Part shown: positions 23,281 through 33,500 of the stretch, piece by piece
How the letters are laid out: every line of letters begins with the position of its first letter
Position numbering within the stretch: the first letter of the stretch is position 1
Assembly: GCA_023014335.1 (NCBI GenBank)
Contig: JAECYW010000029.1
Span: 310,001 to 374,000, forward strand
DNA from: Galerina marginata
Lineage: Eukaryota; Basidiomycota; Agaricomycetes; Agaricales; Galerinaceae
DNA length: 64,000 nt
Direction of reading: 5' to 3'
Made by a program: the position numbers and the translations under genes
Notes under the pieces: generated by a model
Seen by the model: only the letters and a program-made list of their open reading frames with translations
Told to the model about the DNA's origin: nothing
Database searches by the model: none

Positions 23281-24578
23281 TTAATGAATCTCTAGGAGGG
23301 TGTCAACAAGAGGTACAACAACATTTTCCCTATGAAGAGATTTGTTGCGATGAGCTGCAATGGTTTTCTGTAGTAACGGAACCACTCGGGTCTTTTGGAT
23401 TTCGCGACCTTTACTTCCAAAGTAGCGGCCACTCTCAAAATTCCAGCAGTCGTTGCACCTTGGCCAATTGGCCAGCCCGTATATATAACGTTGGATTTGT
23501 CGATCCGTTTCTGGACCCCAGGATGGGATTCGCTTGAGCCCGTCTAAGAACTTCGTTTTGACTTCACTATGGTAGCTTACGACCCATTCCATTGCTCCGT
23601 CGAAGTTGGTGTTAAGTTCATGCATCACAATTGTCAGTATATTGTGGCGGTCGTCTCCTGTTGCTTGTTCCTTGTTGTAAGAGGCAATATCCTAATATAA
23701 TTCAAATATCAGCAAATTAGCGACAAGCAGAACGGCAAAGTTCCCCACATTGTCAAGAATGATTAAGTCGGCAATATAATATGAAAGCTCCTCGACCACT
23801 GGGTGGTAGAATACGTGGTCAGGGAGATTGAGATCCAGCTCCAATGGAACATAAGACGGTCGAGCTCCAATATTTTGGCGCCGGTTTTCGAAATATGCAT
23901 CGATGGAGCGGATAACATTGCCGTCACGATCATAAGCCTGCTGGACGACAGATTCTAGGTATGCAGTGAAGCTGTCGACCATATGTTCCTGAGAGCTGGG
24001 AGTCGCGGTTTCGATTGCTAGCTGCCAAAACCTATAAAGCGCTTTAATAAGCGAATATTTAAATGGAGGGAGTAATTAAACCGACTGTCGTGCCACCTCT
24101 CCAAGAAGAATTTCTCCATCGGGACGAGGTTTATGTGGATGGTTTAGTGCGTCGATGACAACATCTACCATCTCCCGAACGACTGGGGCAGGTTCTACAT
24201 CTGTATATTCGTCAACGACGAAAAACAGGTTCATTAAGTCGCAACCAGTGCGGAGGTGCTCTACATATTTATTAATGTTCGCTGTGCACACGTTTGTAAG
24301 AATACGCACCCTTCGATGCCCGTGGATATGCCAAGGAAGCAAGTCTGGCTACAATAAAACAATTACTCAAAAAATAAAAATCTGAGGAAGATTAAAGTCT
24401 TACCGAAATCGCATTTATTGAAGGCCATTTGTGATTGTGTTGTGAAAGGCTTGAAGCTCTGAAACCAAGCATTGGAGGCCGCCTTGACCTCCTCGTAATG
24501 TGGATTGATAGCGCGCGGCCACGGCCAGTCTACCATAGTCTCAGGAAGATAGAGAACTTCAGGTAATTTAGATCGCAT
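23281..24578 (-). CDS. Class I sesquiterpene synthase
   Basis: Five exons on the minus strand, ATG 24578 to TAA 23281, give about 360 residues, the usual length of basidiomycete sesquiterpene synthases. Early block: [20 protein letters not shown]. The Asp-rich metal-binding motif is DEYTD near residue 88. The second metal motif (NSE type) is NDIASYNKE near residue 224. Then comes NLVH-like helix [19 protein letters not shown]. The family cyclises farnesyl diphosphate to a sesquiterpene hydrocarbon with Mg2+ in the cytosol. The exact product cannot be read from sequence. One intron uses the less common donor GTCGGT. Surrounding P450s, an SDR and an MFS gene make this the core enzyme of the cluster. 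It resembles the muurolene/cadinene-type synthases of mushrooms, which is only a hint. Confidence 0.93.
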
Positions 24579-25396
24579 GGCTAAACCTGCGATGTAGAAT
24601 GCTCGGATATAATCACTTTATATACTTGGCCAAAATCTTTACTTACAAAGTTTATGTTTTATCTAGGATTTCAAATTTGCAGAAATTGGTGGTTTCAATT
24701 TCACTGCCATGTATTACATTCAACCCTGTAAACAGTAATTCTAGCAGACCTTGCGACAACATAAATATCCCATTATAGGTTTCTGTTGGGTTTTTGGCTT
24801 CCTAACGGACTCCCGGAGCGCCTGAATTCTTCATGCGATGTGTTCGGACCAACTCTCAGTTACACCTTGTGTCTCTATATTTCTGTGATGGGCGGAAATG
24901 CCCACATACGATCCACAAATTGGCCCACAGGGAATGGCTTCGCATAATCAAAAAAACTTATCCAGAGAATAGTTGACACTCATGGAGAACCGGTCCATGC
25001 CAAAGCCTCATGGGACGCAGGGCGTACAAAATTAAAATCTCACAATAAAAATCCCAAGATCAAATTTGTGACCATCGAAAGATTCAGAAGGCTTGGAGCC
25101 GTGTGGGTGCGCCCATCAAGGGAGATAGGAATGTACTTACCTGATATGAAAATAGAATAGTAACGCGCACAAATGGTTGAAAGCAGCCTCATAAATTTCA
25201 GGTGCTAAGGACAGTATCAAGATAGAAATATGACAGGTAGTCCTATCAAAGGGACGACACATGAGAGGAGCTTGCACGTGTGTTGATACTCCCGGAAACC
25301 CGGTGTTCAGCCATTGGACCATGCCGGTTAATCTACTACTACTACTACTACATCATCAATCCGATTATGCGCCGCCGCCTATAGTGCTCATCAACA
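24579..25396. other. Intergenic: terpene synthase promoter side and P450-3 tail side
   Basis: No coding region. It should contain the synthase promoter. A six-unit CTA microsatellite occupies 25333-25350. I could not identify a specific regulatory motif. Confidence 0.5.
25333..25350. repeat. (CTA)6 microsatellite
   Basis: Six perfect CTA units between the terpene synthase and P450-3 genes. Confidence 0.9.
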
Positions 25397-27648
25397 TCAC
25401 AGCGTTCTGACTTGGACAGGTAGCTGGACCCCTTCGGCCTCCCGCCCTCGGATGACTGGTTTCACCGTATTGCCTCCGAGATGGTAAAAATCGAGAATGA
25501 CTCCCGAATTCTCCAGAGAAAATTGGCTTATGATTGTGGTAACAACAATCTTGCGGTATTTCTTATGAGCCATACAGTGAATAAAACAGTTCGAATCACT
25601 CACTTTTATCTCTGCAAGGGCTATTGTATACGTATGAAATCAGACACCGACAACTAGCGGCGGAAGGGAATAGCTGTAAGACACACCAAAAACTCGTCCT
25701 AGGCAGGCTTTCGGGCTGAAAAGATAAGATCAGTTGGTGACTCTTTCTGAGAAGGTAATACTAGCTCACCCGTCTCCGAACGACAAGGTTCGCCCTTGGG
25801 CATGGATGAAGTCAACAGAACTGGGTAGGCCGTTTGGTTCTATCCAGCGCTCAGGACGAAATTTATCCACATCTGGACCCCAGATTGATTCATCCGCGTT
25901 GATACCGTCTCGAATGGGAATCTGGATTATCTGGCCGGCTTTGACGTGAACCTCTCTTCTGGTCGACCCATATATGGGGAACTGAAGTGGAATAACATCG
26001 TCGTGAAGGGCCTGTCGTTGAATTAATAAGGGTACAAACATCTTGTGTACACATTACCATGCGGCCAATCTCCCGAAGTACTGCCTTTGTGCGCAAGCTT
26101 TCCCGAATCACCGCATCAAGGTAAGGAAATGCCGTTGGGTTCATTAAATCTTCGAAACCAGCTGGGCGCTCATGCAAAGACCGGAAGTTAAAAATCTCCG
26201 TGCGCAATTTATGTTGAATGGAAAGATTGCGCGAGAGTTCGTAAAGAGTTTCCTAGATACCACCTCAGAGGCGAAAATAAGTATTTAGATATCCTGTACT
26301 CACTGTAATAACATTGGCTGTAGTTTCAGAACCGGCAAACAATATGCTAGTTATCTAGCAGCAAATGAAAACCAATCATTCCATAAATTTGACCACAGAC
26401 CTGCGCAATGGCTTCATCTTTACTAACATGCCCCTCACTGCTTTGGGCTTGCCCTACGCACAAAAATAGGTATATAAAAGAGAAGTATACACGAGAATGA
26501 CCCACCAAGCGCATCTAAGACCTTGGCATGCATCCCACTACCATCTTTCCCAGCCCAGACTTCCTGTGCGATGTTTCCAAATTCCGTTTGCAGAGTATGG
26601 GCATATTTCCTGATAGGAGATGGTAAATATAATATATAGGGAAATAGAGAAGCGAAGGTCTCGAGCAAAATCGTCCAGAAGTTGCCTGCAGGCGAGTTCG
26701 ACATTTGATGCAACAACGCAGGAATTTTTCCTTTGCTCGCGCTGAGGTTATGCATGAACATCGTCATACTAATGGCATCCAATCTAAATGTCGTGAAGGA
26801 AGTAAATGTAGTGTATACTGAAAAACACTTATGAGAGCATATGTATCTTTGGCGCTATATCAAAAACTGCAACTTCTCGACCGTCAAGGGTTTCGTCCCA
26901 TTGTCTCTTTAGCTGGATACAAATTAATTGAAAGCTCGTATTCCAGTGGCGGGAGACAAACATTGTCCGCCAACTCAAACAATATATGCGAGACATCTTG
27001 GACAGATTGTAAGCTTCGAGACCGTCAGAAGGTGTAGCTTAGGATATAGTTTGATTTATACTGACGTGAATGCTGGGTTAAGGTATTTCCTCATTTTGCG
27101 ATATTCGTCGCCTAGAAATTTGCTAACTATGGATTTGAATATTCGGCGATTTACTCACCTTCAGCGCAGAAAAGACTCTTGCCGAACTAGGGAAACAACA
27201 TTACCAGTGTCTAAATTAAATAAGAGAACTTTAGGGCAACTCACAAATAGTTCAAGGAAGAGACGATCACTCTCCGGCCGTACATAGTTCTTTCCTTGGA
27301 GTACATACCCTGCGCCTCGGGGATCACCTAGTATCAACCATGGCTCCTAAGCAGTATTCCAGTTAACAAATACGTAGAACTGGTCTGAAGAATTATTAAT
27401 GAGAAGCGCACCATGAGCGCCCCACGTATCTTATAGGTTTGTCCGTACTTTCTTGTCCATACATTCATTTTTGTCCCCATTGGTGCCCGTGAAAGCTCCT
27501 CGAGATTACCAACGATGGTACTTCGCGGTGGTGGGCCAGGGATGCCTTGCAGCCGCGTTGTAACGGAATAATACCAGCGGATTAGTAGTAGCCCAACCAC
27601 GGCCATAGTTCCGATGCAAGAGCATATAAAGAGGGCAGAGAAAGACAT
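25397..27648 (-). CDS. Cytochrome P450 monooxygenase (cluster P450-3), one non-canonical splice donor
   Basis: Starts MSFSALFICSCIGTMAVVGL (ATG 27648) and ends at TGA 25397-25399. Landmarks in order: membrane anchor, hinge GIPGPPPRSTIVGN, FGKSLFCAEGDEYRKMRKYL, I-helix FAGSETTANVIT, ExxR as RESLR, PERW as FRPERW, and heme motif FGDGPKACLG, with Lys where Arg is usual. A tail with ISQFSLEN and FYHLGGNTVKPVIRG follows. About a dozen introns fit. At one, after DIAPKIHMLS, the expected GTAAGT donor reads ATAAGT (minus strand, plus positions 26827-26832). If that intron is kept, translation stops at once. So the gene may be a recent pseudogene, or it may splice this intron in an unusual way. Otherwise it is a full-length class E P450 of a third subfamily. 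Confidence 0.82.
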
Positions 27649-28383
27649 CACTGTTAGAGTCAGGAGGTTAGTTGGAAGGACAAGCCTTGTAACCTTGCGG
27701 CTTCCATTGATTGGGCTCAGTGGCTCTGCGTCAGCATTTGCTGTTGGTAAGTGACAGCACGGGCTGGTAAATTTCTCTGCGGAGATTAAATGACATCGCC
27801 ACATCACCCCCAGGAGCCGCCAGGCTGTTCTCGGTGAGAAGAGTTAGAGCTCGGGCAGACTGCCTCTGCAGTCCGCGCCGACCCAGAGCTTCGATTTCGA
27901 AGCATCCACAAGGTTACTGCATACGGTATTTTTGTCATATAGCAGATGCGGTACTGTCAGTGATCTGAGATCTCGTTTGCGCTATCAGAGGCATATGTCC
28001 GCTACGCAGAGCGAATCAGGTTAACGTGGGTTAACGCCCAAGTGGTCATTGGATTTTATTAAAGCAAAGCTTTTTTGGCAACAACTTGATTGACATCCAT
28101 GTTTAAAATTAAGCTGTAAATGTACATCGGACTGATGGTCAAGCCGCTGTCTAGTTCATCTCTTTATATACTTTAAAAAATTCAACCGTACATGAATAAA
28201 TCGAGCCCTATCTGTATGTACAAAAAATACGACGATTTTTCTGTTTTGGCACGCATTAGACAACGGAAATTGAATTCCCAGGTTCCTGTGCTTAGTACTT
28301 ACTGATAACATATACTATGGAACTCGTACACCAGGGACAAACCATAAACTTACATTGTAAAATACCAAGCGGAGGTTCTTCAC
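27649..28383. other. Intergenic between P450-3 and the SDR gene
   Basis: Holds the P450-3 promoter and the SDR 3' region. An in-frame ATG upstream of 27648 exists but gives a long polar N-terminal extension unlike P450s, so I kept the later start. No other feature is seen. Confidence 0.4.
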
Positions 28384-29722
28384 TCATCGATCTAACATCA
28401 CCACCCCTTCTAAATACTCGAACAGTTTTTCGCCTACTTTGGGATCCATCGACGCTTCGCTCGCAACACCTACTCTTGCGAACGGAATAAGGAACTGCAA
28501 ACATATGTGAGTACAGCCTACGTGGTTGGAATAGATGCATTTCAACATACTTTGCCGTTTAAATCCGCTGCTTCAGGCGAAGTAGCTGCCCACAATGGGG
28601 TGAGAGCACCCATTGGTGCCGGGTAAAGCATGGGGCTCTGGAAAACAGCTTAACTTACGTTGCACCAGAAGTACAGCAAAAATCATTTACCAGAAGGGTA
28701 CGCATGAGGCCTGGCATGTGTTGTTGCAGTCCGGTTTTAATGCCCCCTATTCGTGAATTAGGACCTCATTAAATGTATTTTGATAAATCTTAATAGAGGC
28801 TTCCCTGGGTCAAGAGAATTGAAGAGCAACCCTTTGTCGCCATACCGTCGGGCAAATTCTCGAGCCATGACAACATTTGCCTGAGAATCAACTTGGTGTC
28901 AGTTTCGATCCGGCGGTCACAGAAACCACATACGAATTTGGATTGTCCGTATCGCTGATCTGCGGACATTTTCTTCCGTGCAGGAGTATCCGTCATAACG
29001 TCATAGTTGATACTCTTGGTTTGGACAATGGACGCCGAGAAGGTCACCCGTGCTTTGCCATCAGGAGCCTGTTTAGCTCCTGCCGTCAAAGCGGGCATGA
29101 GAAGCGTTGTAAAGTAAAATGGGCCTATCCGTCATTAAAATTACTACATGAGCAATGATTTTTGTTCCAAGGAGTAGGATACATACCGAGCGCGTTTGTT
29201 GCCCACTGAATGTCATACCCATCTTCGGTAACCTCTAAAGCATGAGGGCCAGACGTCAAGAACATAACTCCTCTAGAGTAAATCAACTTGACTTGAGCAT
29301 AGAGCACCAGAATGCAGAGATCCAACTCACCCGTTGTTGAACAGTGCATGTAACTTACGCTCCTTACTAGAGAATTCTTCAGCTGCGCCTTGAATGCTCT
29401 TTAAGCTGCAAAGATCGAGTTGGAGTAATATTGCCTCCTTTCCCGTATCTTTCTTTAGCTCGTCGATTGCTGCACGCCCCTTGTCGACATTTCGTGCCGC
29501 GAGATAAACTTTCGCATTGTGGGTGAGTAAAACTCGAACAATTTCTTTCCCTATGCCTGTATTTCCTCCTATGGTCGCTCGCTAAGAAGTTTTTCTCAAG
29601 TAGGGAAACAAATGAAACGCACCAGTAACAAGCATCACCTTTCCTGACAAGTCAGGGACGTCCTCGGCACGAAACTTCGTCTTTGGGGGGAAGGTCTGAG
29701 ACCATAACTGACCTATCGACAT
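28384..29722 (-). CDS. Short-chain dehydrogenase/reductase (cluster SDR), one non-canonical splice donor
   Basis: Starts [17 protein letters not shown] (ATG 29722) and ends VVMLDR at TGA 28384-28386, about 320 residues in eight or so exons. The Rossmann glycine motif is TGGNTGIGK near residue 33, the NAG-type strand reads LFNNGGV, and the catalytic Tyr/Lys lie in RYGQSK, with a Ser in VTFSASIV. This is the NAD(P)-dependent retinol-dehydrogenase-like class common in fungi. One intron, after LFNSLDPG, should begin GTAAGC but reads GGAAGC (plus 28799-28804). If kept, the protein is cut about 15 residues later. In the cluster it would oxidise a terpene alcohol or reduce a ketone. Same strand as P450-3 and the synthase. 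Confidence 0.83.
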
Positions 29723-30569
29723 AGGAGCTTGAAATATAGGAAGGTGAGCGATGGAACAAACTTGCAGGTGGTGAATAGATGATTTTATCGAGGCCTCAAG
29801 CGCCCACGATGGAAGTTAGCTATAGAACTGCGCAAAATAAATGTTATGCCCTCGTGACTCACGCCTTCTCCGGTAGGAATACACAGATGCATATGCTCTT
29901 TCCGAAACCTTGCCGTTCGATACCGTTGACAGGCTTTGGGTGGACGGCTAATAGAGCGGTTCTGCAAGGATTCTGACAGACTGTGGATTTGGTGTGGACA
30001 ATCTTGGTGCTTCTTGGTGTAATGATCGGGCAATTCAAACGTTGGCAGAAGTGACCGAAATAGAGTACCGTTCGGCAAAATCAATGTTCCATTGAATCAG
30101 CCTGGCAAAGTTGAAGAGAATAGATCGCTCTCACCGATATCCGAGTCCGTTGTCAGCGGAACTTATTCATAGGCGCCCACAACAGCAGGCGCCGATTTTC
30201 TGTTGGCCTGAAATGGAGGTTCGAAGCATTCACGAACAGAAATAAGCCACCTTTGGCAACACTTTATATAAGGTTTAGTAACCTGTTAGGTACGTTTTCG
30301 CTTAGGATTTAGTGCACCAAAATGCTTCTTCCTCCGTAGATACCGCGGTATACAAAAATAGAATTCAATCCAACGTAGATAATCTGCCATCAGGATATCC
30401 CGTAGGGATATCCTGGCCCCGGCATCCAAAAATAGAATTCACTCCAGATATCTCCCGTCGGGATCCTTGCCCTCCCCCGGAATGCTGACGTTATCCCACG
30501 CGTTCCCTCAGATTAGAATATTTACAATCCTGCGGCTAGCGCTCATCTCCAACTCGGCTTTCACTATCC
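29723..30569. other. Intergenic between the SDR gene and the KDZ transposase
   Basis: Contains the SDR promoter and probably the left edge of the KDZ element. A perfect 25-bp palindrome lies at 30391-30415. Two copies of CAAAAATAGAATTCA (near 30353 and 30427) flank it. No gene is supported. Confidence 0.45.
30391..30415. repeat. Perfect palindrome, 11-bp arms
   Basis: CAGGATATCCC, a 3-base spacer GTA, then GGGATATCCTG. It lies 155 bases upstream of the KDZ start codon and is framed by short direct repeats. It could be a protein-binding site, for instance for the transposase, or an element end. Confidence 0.7.
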
Positions 30570-33500
30570 ATGGAGAAGATTTCGCGCGACCGTGGGCGTC
30601 AGGCTGCAGCATCATCCGGCTTGGGGATCCCATACTCTTCCCCTCTTAAGTCTCATAAGCGAAAAACACAAACCAAGGCGTACACTTGCCTTAACCAAGA
30701 CACCAAACGGCGGCGACTGGAAAGGGAATTCGAAATGCTACTGAACCCACCACCGATCCCCGAGCCCGGACCTGTACTCAAAATACCGGAAGTTGAAGAT
30801 TCCGCGACCGCTGATTTGGAGATAGAAAACGAATGGGTTCCGGTGGAGGACAACGTAGATCACGCCAGTTGCCACGAGGGCTGTGAACCAAAGCACGAAG
30901 ATGATAATGAACCAAAGCACGAAGACGATAATGCCGCGAAACATGAGGCTACCTTGCCTGGAAAGAAAAGGAGACGCATCACTCCGGACCAAGCGACTAT
31001 TGACCTTTACGCAAAATGGAAACTCGTTCTGCCATCTCTCGTCGAACCCCTCCTTACTTACACGTCGGAATCGATCCGAAAACCCCTTCAGCCTGTTGGA
31101 AGTTGTCTGAAAGGAGAATGTAACTCCAAAGCTCTGCTCTGTGGGACGAAAGACACCAAGATCCTTTGCCTCTATTTTGATCGTGAGTTACACGACCTTT
31201 CAACCCTCTGTGCTCCATTCATCGTTGGACATAGATTTCCTAACAATTAATTTGACAAGTTGCGCATGCCAATCTATCAGCCAGATACTTGTGCGAAACG
31301 GTCTCTTCCCCACTGCTCCAGGTCAAATTCGAATGGCCGTTTCAATCGATTTTCTTGACTTCTATGGTGCCCTTTTTGAACGCTCTTGCGATGCAGTGAA
31401 TGCGATGGCGGCCGCGTTGAATACTTTCTACACAAGGCGTGGTTATTATTTGACGAGCGACAAGGTAGCATCCACATTGACTGGTAGCTGCCAATTTAAT
31501 CATTCCACTGTGGTAAGTGCCATAGAAAGAATCTGATATAAGGCCGGTAAGAGTTATGATTTCAAATCATTAATTTTACCGGACGATTTCAAACAGAATC
31601 ATACTCATTCTTGCCTAAGTGTTTCATAATTCCCAGAGATTAAATCATATCTTTCTGAAAGTGGTATCATAACTTATATATGACGATTTCATATCTTTCT
31701 GGCAGGATTTCATTCCAAGTTTCTGTTTCATAACCTTTTTAGAGTCATTTCATTTCGCTTTATAGCTGTGAATTAATTATATAATCAGTGTACATACTCT
31801 GAAAATGCCTTATTTGTCATCACCAGCACCTGGTCTCTTCATATTTGTGCCTCAAATTGAAATTTACTTTAAATTGGCCCTGCATGCCAGCAGGGTCCTT
31901 ACCTAAGCCATTAGAATAGTCAATTTGATCTATTTCCAGATTTGGAATGGAGTATATCATTAAATATTTGCCTGTGGATTTATGAAATCCATAATGATTT
32001 GAAAAAAAAATGAAATTGTAATGAATTCCTACCGGAAAATTATGATTTCAGAATGATTTCAGAATGATTTCAGAAATCATATCACTTCTTGAAAGATATG
32101 ATTCAATCTCTGGGAATTATGAAAACACTTAGGCAAGAATGAGTATGATTCTGTTTGAAATCGTCCGGTAAAATTAATGATTTGAAATCATAACTCTTAC
32201 CGGCCTTATATCAGATTCTTTCTATGGCACTTACCACAGTATGAATGATACCATTGGCAGCTACTAGTGCCACATTTGCGTCTCGTACTGTATTAATTGC
32301 TTTGATAGGGTGAACGATACAAGGAACCGTTTCGCCGGGGCCTGGGTTACGCTTCCCAGTGGCTCGATGGACTACGCGTCCTCATAGAAACGCAAGTTGA
32401 ATCAGTCTTGAAGCAAGCCGACAAATATCTCCAGGCTCGAGTGATAAAAGCAATGCCCCTCCAGGATTCTGCCACAATGTCAGCTCCGCCTCTTACGCCC
32501 ACCGTCCCCTTTACTCCGTCTATAGCCATCCCATCGTGTGCTTCAAACATCCCTTCCACTCCCCCACCTCCGCCTCTGTCTGGATCTAGTCAGTTGCCCG
32601 ACGAACCAGAAGAAACGGCTGAAGCACCCGGCCCAGAATGTTCGCGATTTCTTCGTCAACTTTGCCCTGCTTGTTTTGGAGGCAAAGATTTTGGGAGGTC
32701 ACTTGAGGAGTAAGCGTACACAGCAATCTACTCGACAATAATGCTCATGAGACCTCACTAGTGGTGGTGATTTTCAGATTGCGACCGATGGTAACTTTCA
32801 CCACCGACATCTTGTCTCTGGGGGTCAGAGCATCCCTTTTCACGACCCAAAGCACATCATACCCAAGAGCTTTGTCGACGCCGTTGGCGAAGATATCTTG
32901 AAGGCGCGTAAATCACCACCAAAGAAACGGCAATCGAAGGTTCCTGATTCCGCAGTTGACGAATGTGAAAAGTCGCATGATGCAGCCGATGGCGACAAAA
33001 AGAAGAACTCCTCTGACGATTCGCGTTATGATGACCGCGGATGGATGTCACTCGTATGCCGTCACGACATCCCACTCTTTTTTGCCAATATCGACACGCC
33101 TGGAGAGCAACAAAAATACGCAGTTGCCTTAATCCTCTGGTTTTTTCAGCAAATTCCACCTAAGGCCACAACAACAGTTTTGTACGATATTGGGTGTGTC
33201 ATGGATCGTAGCGTTCAACTGGTAAGCTTCAATGCCGTGCTATAAACCAAATTTATGATGTACTGATCGAGTGATCTCAGTTCGGAATTTTGCCACTCTC
33301 GGTCGCGTGTCGGGTCTTATTCGTCACAACGGCCATGCACGCTTACGGTCATCAATGGGCCTGTCAACTTGAATACAACCCGCGACTGCGGAAAGGTTTG
33401 GGTCTTACCGATGGTGAAGGAGTAGAGAGGACATGGTCACGCTTGCGTAAACTCATTCCAATTGTCAGAACATCGTCTGTAAGTACAAAACAAAAATTCA

